DNA of 64,000 bases from Frateuria_A yonginensis. GTDB lineage: Bacteria; Pseudomonadota; Gammaproteobacteria; Xanthomonadales; Rhodanobacteraceae. The notes below the pieces were generated by a model that ran no database searches, had not been told where the DNA came from, and saw only the letters and a program-made list of their open reading frames with translations. Shown here one piece after another: positions 7,317 through 14,927 of the stretch; positions within the stretch are counted from its first letter, which is position 1, and every line of letters begins with the position of its first letter. The DNA is taken from NCBI RefSeq assembly GCF_037137055.1, contig NZ_JBBBNY010000001.1, forward strand, positions 623,460 through 687,459, written 5' to 3'. The position numbers and the translations under genes are program-made.

Positions 7317-7808
7317 ATGAAGCGCAGCCACGACTACACCTCCACCATCGTCTGGACCGGCAACCGGGGCCTCGGCACCCGCACCTACCGCGGCTACGAC
7401 CGCACCTGGGACATCGCCATCGGAGGCAAGCCGGTGGTGCACTGCTCGAACGATCCGCTGCTCGGCGGCGATCCCGGGCTGCACAACCCGGAGGACCTGC
7501 TGCTGTCCTCGCTCGCCGCCTGCCACATGCTCTGGTACCTGCACCTGGCAAGCGACGCGGGAATCGTCGTGGAGGCTTATCGGGACAGTCCGCTCGGTGT
7601 GGGCGAGACCGAGCCGGGCGGGGCCGGGCGCTTCCTGCGCGCGACGCTGCGCCCGACGATCACGCTGGCGCCGGGCAGCGACGCGCAGGCGGCGGACCGC
7701 ATCCACCACGAGATCCACCGGTATTGCTTCATCGCGCGTTCGGTGAACTTCCCGGTGACCTGCGAGGCGACCTACGAGGTGCGACCGGACCAGCCGATGC
7801 GGGCCTGA
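7317..7808 (+). CDS. OsmC family protein
   Basis: A 163-residue protein of the OsmC/Ohr superfamily. The conserved block NPEDLLLSSLAACHMLWYLHLASDAGIVVE carries the first redox cysteine (AACHM). A second, CFIARSVNFPVTCEATY, contains the region where Ohr/OsmC has its other cysteine. Members reduce organic hydroperoxides with thiol cofactors in the cytosol. This subtype is the YhfA/OsmC-like group with a long N-terminal strand (STIVWTGNRGLGTRTYRGYDR). The ATG at 7317 is chosen because upstream codons lie inside the DUF1272 gene. It is the second gene of the HxlR-linked operon. Confidence 0.88.
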   Translation: MKRSHDYTSTIVWTGNRGLGTRTYRGYDRTWDIAIGGKPVVHCSNDPLLGGDPGLHNPEDLLLSSLAACHMLWYLHLASDAGIVVEAYRDSPLGVGETEPGGAGRFLRATLRPTITLAPGSDAQAADRIHHEIHRYCFIARSVNFPVTCEATYEVRPDQPMRA

Positions 7809-7819
7809 CGGTCGCCGGC

Positions 7820-8545
7820 ATGCCGCACGCGATCCTCTATTCCGGCACGCGCAACGCATCGAGCTGGGCGATGCGCGCGTGGCTCGCGCTGCGCGAGGCG
7901 GAGTTTCCGTTCGAGGAACGGATGGTGGATATCCGCCGCCCGCAACGCTTCGCCAACCTCGCGCGGATCGCGCGCTTCTCCCCGTCGGCCACCGTGCCTG
8001 CGCTGGTGCTGGGCGAGACGGTGGTGTTCGACTCGCTGGCGATCATGGAGCTGGCCAACGACCATGCCGGTGGCCGCCTGCTTCCGGCCGACCCGGAGCG
8101 GCGCGCGGTGGCGCGCTCGATCGTGGCGTGGCAGCACGCCGGGCTGTCGCGGATCTGCTGGCGGATCTCCTTCGAAAGCGCGTTCTACCCGTGGAAACGG
8201 CCGCTCACGCCGGACGAGCAGGGCGAGGTGGCACGGTTGTGCGCCGCGCTCGAACCGGTGCTGGCCGCCTCCGGCGGGCCGTACCTGTTCGGTGCCGTGT
8301 CGCTCGCCGACTTCGCGTTGGCGCCGGCCGCCGTGCGGCTGCTGCGCCACCGCCCGGATCTGGCGGCCTGGCCGGCGACGGCGGCGTGGATGCGGGAGCT
8401 GATCGCGTCGCGCTGGGTGGCCGAATGGCTGCGCCAGGCCGATACGCTCCCGCACATCTGGTTCGACGACTACCTGCCGGAAGCCGCCGCGCCTCCGCCG
8501 TGGCGCGTCGACCCGCACCCGGCGCAAGGGTCGCAGTCCCCCTGA
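7820..8545 (+). CDS. Glutathione S-transferase family protein (copy 2)
   Basis: A 241-residue GST that is a paralogue of the 4473 gene: both share S/R-AMRAWLALREA-FPFEE, a cis-Pro motif (ATVPALVLGETVVFDSLAIMELAND here), ARSIVAWQHA and PYLFGAVSLADFALAPAAVRLLR. It has an extra 20-residue C-terminal tail (HIWFDDYLPEAAAPPPWRVD). It starts 11 bp after osmC; the longer frame upstream lies in osmC and is rejected. Its place in an OsmC operon behind an HxlR regulator suggests glutathione-dependent detoxification of electrophiles. Confidence 0.87.
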   Translation: MPHAILYSGTRNASSWAMRAWLALREAEFPFEERMVDIRRPQRFANLARIARFSPSATVPALVLGETVVFDSLAIMELANDHAGGRLLPADPERRAVARSIVAWQHAGLSRICWRISFESAFYPWKRPLTPDEQGEVARLCAALEPVLAASGGPYLFGAVSLADFALAPAAVRLLRHRPDLAAWPATAAWMRELIASRWVAEWLRQADTLPHIWFDDYLPEAAAPPPWRVDPHPAQGSQSP

Positions 8546-8560
8546 CAGGAGAGCTCTCGC

Positions 8561-9427
8561 ATGCTTCACCAAGCGGAAATGTACGAGCGTTTCGCCGCCC
8601 TCCACGCCCGCCACGGGGCGTTCATCATGCCCAATGCCTGGGACGGCATCTCCGCGCTGATCCTGCAGCGGGAGGGCTTCGAGGCGCTGGGCACCTCCTC
8701 GCTGGCGATCGCCTTCGCGGCCGGGCGGCAGGACGGGACCGGCGCGGTCGGCCGGGACGAGGCGTTGGCCAATGCCGTCCTGCTGGGCCGGCTCAGCGGC
8801 CTGCCCGTCAACGGCGACCTCGAGAACGGCTTCGGCCCTGCGCCGGACGATTGCCGCGCCACGGTGGAAGCGGCCATCGCGGCAGGCCTGGCCGGCCTGG
8901 GCATCGAGGACACCACCGCGGACCCCGCCGCCCCGCTGTTCGGCTTCGACGCGGCAGTGGCGCGGGTCGCGGCGGCGGCACGCGCTGCGAAGGGGCGGAT
9001 CGTGCTTACCGGGCGGACCGACAACTACCTGCAGGGCAAGCCCGACCTGGACGACACGATCCGGCGGCTGACCGCCTTCGCCGAGGCCGGCGCCGACGTG
9101 CTCTACGCGCCCGGGCTGCCGGACCTCGCGTCGATCCGGGCAGTGGTCCGCGCCGTTGCGCCCAAGCCGGTCAACGTGGTGGTGGGTCCCGCCCGCGAAC
9201 CATGCTCGCTGGCCGAGCTCGACCAGGCGGGCGTCAAGCGCGTCAGTCTGGGTGGCGCGCTCTACCGCTGTTCCATGCGAGCGCTCCGCGACGTCGCGCG
9301 GCGGATTTCCGCGGGCGATCTGCCGGCCGCCGCGAACGGCCTGGCCACCGCCGAACTCGGCGCGTGGCTGGGCGAAGCGGCGCGGCGCGGCCGCGTGTCT
9401 TCCCGTCATCGACCATCGTCGGGCTGA
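8561..9427 (+). CDS. Isocitrate lyase/PEP mutase family protein
   Basis: A 288-residue TIM-barrel protein of the isocitrate lyase/phosphoenolpyruvate mutase superfamily. Recognisable parts are FIMPNAWDGISALILQREGFEALGTSS, the metal-binding NGDLENGFG, the GIEDTTAD strand and ILTGRTDN-like VLTGRTDNYLQG. The catalytic KKCGH motif of isocitrate lyase is missing, so it is a lyase or hydrolase of the oxaloacetase/2-methylisocitrate lyase-like branch. Substrate is unknown. It is the last gene of the HxlR-linked operon, with an AGGAGAG ribosome site upstream. A weakly conserved Arg-rich tail ends it. Confidence 0.82.
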   Translation: MLHQAEMYERFAALHARHGAFIMPNAWDGISALILQREGFEALGTSSLAIAFAAGRQDGTGAVGRDEALANAVLLGRLSGLPVNGDLENGFGPAPDDCRATVEAAIAAGLAGLGIEDTTADPAAPLFGFDAAVARVAAAARAAKGRIVLTGRTDNYLQGKPDLDDTIRRLTAFAEAGADVLYAPGLPDLASIRAVVRAVAPKPVNVVVGPAREPCSLAELDQAGVKRVSLGGALYRCSMRALRDVARRISAGDLPAAANGLATAELGAWLGEAARRGRVSSRHRPSSG

Positions 9428-9494
9428 CCTATCGGGTCCCGGGCGCAAGCGCGCGTCTCGCCGGGCCGGCGGAATGGTCGCGGCCGGCGGGCCG

Positions 9495-9520
9495 TATACT
9501 TGCCTGATGGCAATCAGGCA
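9495..9520 (+). promoter_or_regulatory. gmk -10 box with hairpin at the start site
   Basis: TATACT at 9495-9500 is a good -10 box. It is followed at once by a perfect inverted repeat, TGCCTGAT-GGCA-ATCAGGCA (9501-9520), which would include the transcription start. It could act as an operator or as a 5' hairpin on the mRNA. No clear -35 box is seen. The gmk start codon is 114 bp further on. Confidence 0.55.
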
Positions 9521-9634
9521 CTCTCATACGATGCGCGTTTTCCCTGGCCACCCATACCGCACCCGGCGCCAGCCCTGCAGGAGCGGAGGCCCGGTGTCCG
9601 CCCGGTCGTGCGCGGCTGCGGGACACACGACGCC

Positions 9635-10258
9635 ATGACCGGTGCGCCCGGCGGAACGCTGTTCATCGTCGCCGCGCCCTCGGGGGCGGGCAAGTCCACG
9701 CTGGTCAATGCGCTGCTCGAACGCGAGCCGTCGATCTCGCTGTCGATCTCGCACACTACCCGCCCGCCGCGCGCGGGCGAGGAGTACGGCCGGCACTACT
9801 ATTTCGTCGAGCGCGCCGAGTTCGAGCGGCAGATCGCCGCAGGCACCTTCCTGGAGCACGCGGAGGTGCACGGCAACCTCTACGGCACCTCGCTGGCCAC
9901 GGTGCAGGCGCTGCTCGACCAGGGGCGCGACGTGCTGCTGGAGATCGACTGGCAGGGCGCGGCGCAGATCCGCCGCGCCAAGCCGGACTGCGTGGGCGTG
10001 TTCATCCTGCCGCCCTCGCGGGCCGAGCTCGAGCGGCGCCTGCGCGGCCGCGGCTCGGACGCGCCGGAGGTGATCGAACGGCGCCTGCACAACTCGCGCG
10101 AGGAGATCGCCCACGCGCACGAGTTCGACTACATCGTGGTGAACGACGGCTTCGAGGAGGCGCTGGCCGACCTGCAGGCGATCGTGCGCGCGGTACGGCA
10201 CCGGACCGCGCTGCAATGGAAGCGGCACGAGGCGCTGATCGCCGAACTGCTCGCCTGA
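9635..10258 (+). CDS. gmk: Guanylate kinase
   Basis: A 207-residue enzyme converting GMP and ATP to GDP and ADP. The P-loop APSGAGKST is at residues 14-22, followed by the GMP-binding SISHTTRPPRAGEEYGRHYYFV and the EHAEVHGNLYGTS and LLEIDWQGAAQI blocks. Length fits the family. The frame is open upstream to 9500, but the ATG at 9635 places the P-loop correctly. In many relatives gmk is followed by rpoZ and spoT; here a complete mla set lies between. Two GC hairpins (CTCCGGC-C-GCCGGAG at 10261 and GGCGC/GCGCC just after) sit in the gap before mlaF. Confidence 0.96.
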   Translation: MTGAPGGTLFIVAAPSGAGKSTLVNALLEREPSISLSISHTTRPPRAGEEYGRHYYFVERAEFERQIAAGTFLEHAEVHGNLYGTSLATVQALLDQGRDVLLEIDWQGAAQIRRAKPDCVGVFILPPSRAELERRLRGRGSDAPEVIERRLHNSREEIAHAHEFDYIVVNDGFEEALADLQAIVRAVRHRTALQWKRHEALIAELLA

Positions 10259-10332
10259 CGCTCCGGCCGCCGGAGAAGGCGCGACATGCGCCGCTTGGCC
10301 CGCACCGACCGCTCGGCTACCTTTATCCGCTT

Positions 10333-11160
10333 ATGACCGCCCCCGCCGCCCCCTCCGAACCGCTGGTGCGCATCCGTGGCCTCACCACGGTGCTCAACGG
10401 CAAGACCATCTTCGACGCGATGGACCTGGACATCCCGCGTGGGCGGATCACCGCCATCATGGGCCCCAGCGGCACCGGCAAGACCACGCTGCTCAAGCAC
10501 ATCACCGGGCAGATGCGCGGCGACGCCGGGGAGGTGCGGGTGGACGGGCGGAACGTGCCGGAGCTTTCGCGCGAGAAGCTGTTCGCGCTGCGCGAGAAGA
10601 TCGGCTACCTGTTCCAGAACTCGGCCCTGCTCACCGACTTCGACGTGTTCGAGAACGTGGCCTTCCCGCTGCGCCAGCACACCCGGCTGCCGGAGGTACT
10701 GATCCGCAACATCGTGCTGACCAAGCTGCAGGCGGTGGGGCTGCGCGGCGCGGCGGGGCTGATGCCCTCGGAGCTTTCCGGCGGCATGGCGCGGCGCGTG
10801 GCGCTGGCGCGGGCGATCGTGTTCGACCCGATGCTGATCCTCTACGACGAGCCCTTCGTGGGCCTGGACCCGATCGCGCTCAGTCAGGTACTCAAATTGA
10901 TCCGCACGCTCAACGAGACGCTCGGCATCACCAGCGTACTGGTGGCGCACGAGCTGGAGGCGATCAAGCAGGTGGCGGACCACGTCTACCTGATCGCCAA
11001 CGGCAAAGTGGTGGCGCACGGCGACCCGCGGACCATCGCGGACGACGGCTCGCCGTGGACGCGCCAGTTCTTCGGCGGCGCCATCGACGGTCCGGTGCCG
11101 TTCCAGTACCCGGCCGGCGACTACGCGCAGGCGCTGGGACTGGCGGGGGGCCAGGCATGA
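10333..11160 (+). CDS. mlaF: Phospholipid transport ATP-binding protein MlaF
   Basis: A 275-residue ABC ATPase of the Mla pathway that carries phospholipids between inner and outer membranes. It shows Walker A (GPSGTGKTT), the Q-loop FQNSALLTDFDVFENVAFPL characteristic of MlaF, the signature LSGGMARRVALARA, Walker B (LILYDEPFVGLDP) and the H-loop (VLVAHE). The ATG at 10333 begins just before the first strand; no clear ribosome site is seen. Its stop overlaps the mlaE start (ATGA), so the two are co-translated. It heads mlaFEDCB. Confidence 0.94.
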   Translation: MTAPAAPSEPLVRIRGLTTVLNGKTIFDAMDLDIPRGRITAIMGPSGTGKTTLLKHITGQMRGDAGEVRVDGRNVPELSREKLFALREKIGYLFQNSALLTDFDVFENVAFPLRQHTRLPEVLIRNIVLTKLQAVGLRGAAGLMPSELSGGMARRVALARAIVFDPMLILYDEPFVGLDPIALSQVLKLIRTLNETLGITSVLVAHELEAIKQVADHVYLIANGKVVAHGDPRTIADDGSPWTRQFFGGAIDGPVPFQYPAGDYAQALGLAGGQA

Positions 11161-11927
11161 ACGCCCGGCCGCAACGCAACGTGGTGGTCAACGCGCTGGC
11201 GCAGATCGGCGAGGCCGGGCTGTTCCTGCTGACCCTGCTGGCGGCGGTGCCGCGCAGCCTGCGCTACCTGCGCGAAACGGTGCGCCAGCTCTGGTTCGTG
11301 GGTGCCATGAGCCTGACCATCATCACCGTCTGCGGCCTGTTCGTGGGCATGGTGCTGGGCCTGCAGCTCTACTACGTGCTGTCGATCTTCGGCGGCACCG
11401 CGGCCAGCGGCACGGTGGTGGCGATCGCCATCTACCGCGAACTCGGGCCGGTGGTCACCGCACTGCTGTTCGCCGGCCGCGCCGGCACCTCGGTGACTGC
11501 CGAGATCGGCCTGATGCGCGCCACCGACCAGCTCGCCGCGATGGAAATGATGGCCGTCGATCCGATCGCCTACGTGGCGGTGCCGCGCTACCTGGCCGGC
11601 CTGGTAGCGATGCCGCTGCTGTGCGCGGTGTTCTGCGCGCTGGGCATCTTCGGCGGCCACCTGGTCGGGGTGACCTGGCTGGGCATCGACAACGGCACGT
11701 TCTGGTCGAACATGACCGCCACCGTCGACGTCTGGAAAGACGTGGTCAACGGCATCCTGGTCAAGAGCCTGGTGTTCGGCGCGGTGGTGTCGCTGATCGC
11801 CGTCTACCAGGGCTACACCACGCCGCCGACCAGCGAGGGCGTGGCCTACGCCACCACCCGCACCGTGGTCGCCTCGTCCATCGCGATCCTCGCGCTGGAC
11901 TTCGTGCTGACCGCGTTCCTGATGTGA
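11157..11927 (+). CDS. mlaE: Phospholipid transport permease MlaE
   Basis: A 256-residue MlaE/YrbE-type inner membrane permease with about five hydrophobic segments. The family motifs are IAIYRELGPVVTALLFAGRAGTSVTAEIGLMRATDQLAAMEMMAVDP split across residues about 90-140, and YQGYTTPPTSEGV near the C-terminus. It forms a dimer with MlaF below and MlaD above in the membrane. The ATG overlaps the mlaF stop by 4 bp. mlaD follows after 20 bp. Confidence 0.94.
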   Translation: MNARPQRNVVVNALAQIGEAGLFLLTLLAAVPRSLRYLRETVRQLWFVGAMSLTIITVCGLFVGMVLGLQLYYVLSIFGGTAASGTVVAIAIYRELGPVVTALLFAGRAGTSVTAEIGLMRATDQLAAMEMMAVDPIAYVAVPRYLAGLVAMPLLCAVFCALGIFGGHLVGVTWLGIDNGTFWSNMTATVDVWKDVVNGILVKSLVFGAVVSLIAVYQGYTTPPTSEGVAYATTRTVVASSIAILALDFVLTAFLM

Positions 11928-11947
11928 TTCCGTTGAGGACCTGAGCC

Positions 11948-12811
11948 GTGAGCCAGAGACAATCCTATGCCGTGGGCACCGGCCTGTTCATCGTGCTCGG
12001 CTTCGCCGCGCTGGCCTACCTGGCCACACAGACCACCTCGGTGGTCAACAGCCGGCAGGGCGACAGCTATACGGTGCATGCGCGCTTCACCAACGTCGGC
12101 CAGCTCAAGGAGCGCGCGCCGGTGAAGGTGGCCGGCGTGCGCATCGGCCAGGTACGCTCGATCGCGCTCGATCCCAAGCATGAGGCGGCCGACGTCACGC
12201 TGTCGATCGACAAGCGCTATCCGCACATTCCTGCCGATTCGGTGGCCACGATCTTCACCAGTGGCCTGCTCGGCGACCAGTACGTGGGCATCGAATACGG
12301 CAGCGCCAAGAAGGACCTCGCCGACGGCGGCACGCTGGCGCTGACCCGCTCCTCGCAGCCGCTGGAGCAGATGCTGGGCCGCTTCTTCGGCGCCGGCGGC
12401 GCCTCCGACCGCGTCGGCGGCACGTACACGGTGAAGGCGCGCTTCAGCAACGTCGGCGCGCTCTCGGTGGGCGCGCCGGTGAAGATGGCGGGCGTGCCCA
12501 TCGGCAGCGTGGCGGCGGTGCATGCCGACCCGGTCAAGCTGGACGCCGAGGTCGAGCTGGCGATCGACGACCGCTACGACCAGATCCCCGACGATTCGGC
12601 CGCGGCGGTGTTCACCAGCGGTTTGATCGGCTCCCAGTATGTTGCGATCCAGCCCGGCGGCTCGCCGGAGATGCTGAAGGACGGCGACGAACTGGTGCTG
12701 ACCCAATCGGCCATGCAGCTCGAGGACCTGATCGGCAAATTCCTCGTCAACGGCTCGCCCGGCGAGAAGAAAGACGCCGCCCCTGCCGATACCCCCGCCG
12801 GCAAGCACTGA
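11948..12811 (+). CDS. mlaD: MCE protein MlaD with two tandem MCE domains
   Basis: A 287-residue membrane-anchored periplasmic lipid-binding subunit. One N-terminal membrane helix (GTGLFIVLGFAALAYLA) is followed by two MCE domains, at about 40-113 and 158-235. They are plainly duplicated: SYTVHARFTNVGQLKERAPVK / TYTVKARFSNVGALSVGAPVK, then FTSGLLGDQYVGI / FTSGLIGSQYVAI, each followed by a Leu-rich helix (LEQMLGRFF / LEDLIGKFL). Typical MlaD has about 180 residues and one MCE domain. The start is GTG at 11948. The C-terminal tail is charged and disordered-looking. Confidence 0.93.
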   Translation: MSQRQSYAVGTGLFIVLGFAALAYLATQTTSVVNSRQGDSYTVHARFTNVGQLKERAPVKVAGVRIGQVRSIALDPKHEAADVTLSIDKRYPHIPADSVATIFTSGLLGDQYVGIEYGSAKKDLADGGTLALTRSSQPLEQMLGRFFGAGGASDRVGGTYTVKARFSNVGALSVGAPVKMAGVPIGSVAAVHADPVKLDAEVELAIDDRYDQIPDDSAAAVFTSGLIGSQYVAIQPGGSPEMLKDGDELVLTQSAMQLEDLIGKFLVNGSPGEKKDAAPADTPAGKH

Positions 12812-12841
12812 GCGCCGGCTTTCCATCAAGGAGCATCCCCC

Positions 12842-13513
12842 ATGTTGCGCACCCTGGCTTTTGCGGTTGCGGTCGCGTTCGGCGGCGTGGCCGCCTCCCC
12901 CGTGCTGGCGCAGGACGCCGCCGCGCAGGCGCCGTCCGCCCAGCAGACCCCCGAGCAGGTGGTCAAGGACATTGCCCACCAGCTCGACACCACCATCGCC
13001 GGCCACCGCGATGAGCTGAAGAACGACAAGGAGAAGTTGATCTCGGTGATCGACGACGTCTTCCTGCCGCACTTCGACATCGACTACGCCTCGATCCTGG
13101 TGCTCGGCCGCCACGCGCGCGAGGCGACTCCGGAGCAGCGCGAGCGCTTCGCCAAGGCGTTCTACAACTCGATCACCCACCGCTATGCGGAAGGCCTGCT
13201 CAACTACACCAAGGGCGCGGTGCAGGTGCTGCCGTTCACCGGCGACCTCAACGACAAGCGCACCGTGGTGCGCACGCAGGTGGTGCTGGACGACGGCAAG
13301 AAGCTCTCGGTCGACTACGCCTTCCGCAAGAGCAAGAACGGCGACTGGAAGGCCTACGACGTGATCATCGAGGGCATCTCCTACGTCACCAACTACCGCA
13401 ACCAGGTCGACGCGGAGATCCGCAAGGTCGGCATCGAGAAGCTGATCGCCAACCTGGAGACCCAGGGCGAGAAGGCGCTGGAGACGATGGAGAAGGACGG
13501 CAAGGCGCCATGA
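12842..13513 (+). CDS. mlaC: Periplasmic phospholipid carrier MlaC
   Basis: A 223-residue secreted protein. The signal peptide MLRTLAFAVAVAFGGVAASPVLAQDA is cut after the Ala before QD. The mature Ttg2D/MlaC fold is indicated by VIDDVFLPHFDIDYASILVLGRHAREATPEQRERF and GDWKAYDVIIEGISYVTNYRNQ. It ferries phospholipid between MlaA in the outer membrane and MlaFEDB in the inner membrane. AAGGAGC precedes the start. Its stop overlaps the mlaB start by 4 bp. Confidence 0.93.
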   Translation: MLRTLAFAVAVAFGGVAASPVLAQDAAAQAPSAQQTPEQVVKDIAHQLDTTIAGHRDELKNDKEKLISVIDDVFLPHFDIDYASILVLGRHAREATPEQRERFAKAFYNSITHRYAEGLLNYTKGAVQVLPFTGDLNDKRTVVRTQVVLDDGKKLSVDYAFRKSKNGDWKAYDVIIEGISYVTNYRNQVDAEIRKVGIEKLIANLETQGEKALETMEKDGKAP

Positions 13514-13809
13514 GTGCGTCCGCCTTCGAGCTGCGACGCGACACGCCGGGCACGCTCGGCGTGCGCGGCGTGCTGAGCTTCGACACGGCGGCGGCGGCAT
13601 GGGAGGCGATCGGCGCGGCGCTGGCCGCCGGGCCGGTCGAGCGGCTCGACCTGGCGGGCGTCGAGCGCAGCGACAGCGCCGGGCTGGCCTGCGTGCTGGC
13701 CGTGCAGGCGGAGGCGCGCCGGCTCGGCCGTCCGCTGCGCGTGCAGAACCTGCCCGAAGGCTTGCGCGCGCTGGCGCGGGTCTGCGAGGTCGAGCCGCTG
13801 CTCGGCTGA
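13510..13809 (+). CDS. mlaB: STAS domain protein MlaB
   Basis: A 99-residue STAS domain protein. The core ERLDLAGVERSDSAGLACVLAVQAEARRLGRPLRVQNLP matches the SpoIIAA/MlaB pattern, with the central Asp-Ser-Ala-Gly loop. MlaB binds and stabilises MlaF in the complex. It overlaps the mlaC stop by 4 bp, which supports one mlaFEDCB transcript. A rho-independent terminator follows within 30 bp. Confidence 0.9.
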   Translation: MSASAFELRRDTPGTLGVRGVLSFDTAAAAWEAIGAALAAGPVERLDLAGVERSDSAGLACVLAVQAEARRLGRPLRVQNLPEGLRALARVCEVEPLLG

Positions 13810-13834
13810 ACCCGTCGCGTCACCGGGTATGAAG

Positions 13835-13857
13835 AAGGGGCCGAACGGCCCCTTTTT
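13835..13857 (+). terminator. Terminator after mlaB
   Basis: A 9-bp perfect stem AAGGGGCCG / CGGCCCCTT with a 2-base AA centre is followed by TTTTT. It lies between the convergent mlaB and mlaA genes and ends the mlaFEDCB transcript; the minus-strand side has a weaker T run. Confidence 0.85.
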
Positions 13858-13886
13858 CTTGGTGTGGCGCGCCCGGTCAGCGCCCG

Positions 13887-14729
13887 CTAATGCTTTTCCG
13901 GCGACGGGTTGCCGTTTTCCTTCGGGTGCTTGTCCTCCCAGGTGTGCTGCTCGTCCAGCAGCTGCTCCGGGTCGAAGTTGTCGTCGTTGAGCCCCTGCAT
14001 CTGCTGGATCACGTCCGCCGGCGGATTGCCGTCGTAGATCTGGTAGATGCGGCGCTGGCGGTAGGCGTCACGCATGAACACGTAGGGGTCGTAGGCGGAC
14101 TCGAGGAAGCTCTCCGCATCGATGCCGCGCGAGCGCAACGTCACCAGGTACATCAGCTGCGGCAGGTACTGCTGGCCGTACTTGTAGTCGTGCGTGCGCG
14201 CGTAGATCGACAGCGGGTCGAAGAAGTAGCTGTCCACCGGCAGGCGCCAGACGTCGCGCACGGTGGTCGAGCCGACGAAGGGCAGCACCAGGTAGTCGCC
14301 GTCCGGCACGCCCCAGCGGGCCAGGGTCACGCCGAAGTCGTTGTCCTCCAGCGGAATGCCCATCTGGCTGGCCGGGTCGAAGAAGCCGCCCAGGCCGAGC
14401 GTGAGGTTGACCAGGAAGCGCCCGGTGCTCTGCAGCGCCTGCTTGGGACGGGCCTGCAGCAGGTCGTTGGCGACCGTGATCGGCATCCGCAGGTTGGTGA
14501 AGAAGTCGCTCACCGAGCGGCGCACCGGCGGGTTGGTGACCTTGCGGTAGCCGACCGCCACCGGGCGGATCACCGCCTTGTCCATCGCGTCGTTGAAGGC
14601 GTAGACCTTGCGGTTGAACTTCTCCAGCGGATCGTCCGTACGCGGCTTGGCGATCGTGCAGCCCGCCAGCAGGGCCAGCGCAGCCAGTGGCAGGAGACGG
14701 CTGAGGGAGAGGCGGGGCAGGGAGAACAT
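13887..14729 (-). CDS. mlaA: Outer membrane lipoprotein MlaA (VacJ)
   Basis: A 280-residue lipoprotein with a signal ending in LALLAGC (Cys24). The MlaA family blocks DPLEKFNRKVYAFNDAMDKAVIRPVAVGYR and FFTNLRMPITVANDLLQ are clear, as is LGGFFDPASQMGIPLEDNDFGVTLARWGVPDGDYLVLPFVG (shown here in part only). MlaA removes misplaced phospholipid from the outer leaflet and passes it to MlaC. The upstream in-frame ATG at 14870 would hide the signal peptide, so 14729 is chosen. Convergent with mlaFEDCB, divergent from rpoZ. The last 40 residues are acidic and His/Glu-rich. Confidence 0.94.
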   Translation of the reverse strand: MFSLPRLSLSRLLPLAALALLAGCTIAKPRTDDPLEKFNRKVYAFNDAMDKAVIRPVAVGYRKVTNPPVRRSVSDFFTNLRMPITVANDLLQARPKQALQSTGRFLVNLTLGLGGFFDPASQMGIPLEDNDFGVTLARWGVPDGDYLVLPFVGSTTVRDVWRLPVDSYFFDPLSIYARTHDYKYGQQYLPQLMYLVTLRSRGIDAESFLESAYDPYVFMRDAYRQRRIYQIYDGNPPADVIQQMQGLNDDNFDPEQLLDEQHTWEDKHPKENGNPSPEKH

Positions 14730-14768
14730 CGGCGTCGAATGGTCCGCAGCAAATGGGGGTGCCGCAAA

Positions 14769-14797
14769 ATTGTACCGCCTGGTTCTGTATTTTGCAG
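14769..14797 (-). promoter_or_regulatory. mlaA promoter candidate
   Basis: On the minus strand CTGCAA (14792-14797) and TACAAT (14769-14774) are separated by 17 bp, 40 bp before the mlaA start codon. The -10 is good and the -35 is moderate. Confidence 0.5.
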
Positions 14798-14859
14798 GTG
14801 CCGGCGGTCCCTCGCCGCCGGTCCGGCGGGCGAACCGCGCATGATACGCGCATGGCGCA

Positions 14860-14889
14860 TTGCCAGCCAAGCCTGCGCTCCGCTACACT
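14860..14889 (+). promoter_or_regulatory. rpoZ promoter candidate
   Basis: TTGCCA (14860-14865) and TACACT (14884-14889) are separated by 18 bp. The predicted start of transcription is near 14896, about 30 bp before the rpoZ ATG. It fits a sigma-70 type promoter for the rpoZ-spoT genes. Confidence 0.6.
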
Positions 14890-14927
14890 TCCTGCCCATA
14901 AGTCGCTTTATCGCTTGAGGATTTCGC

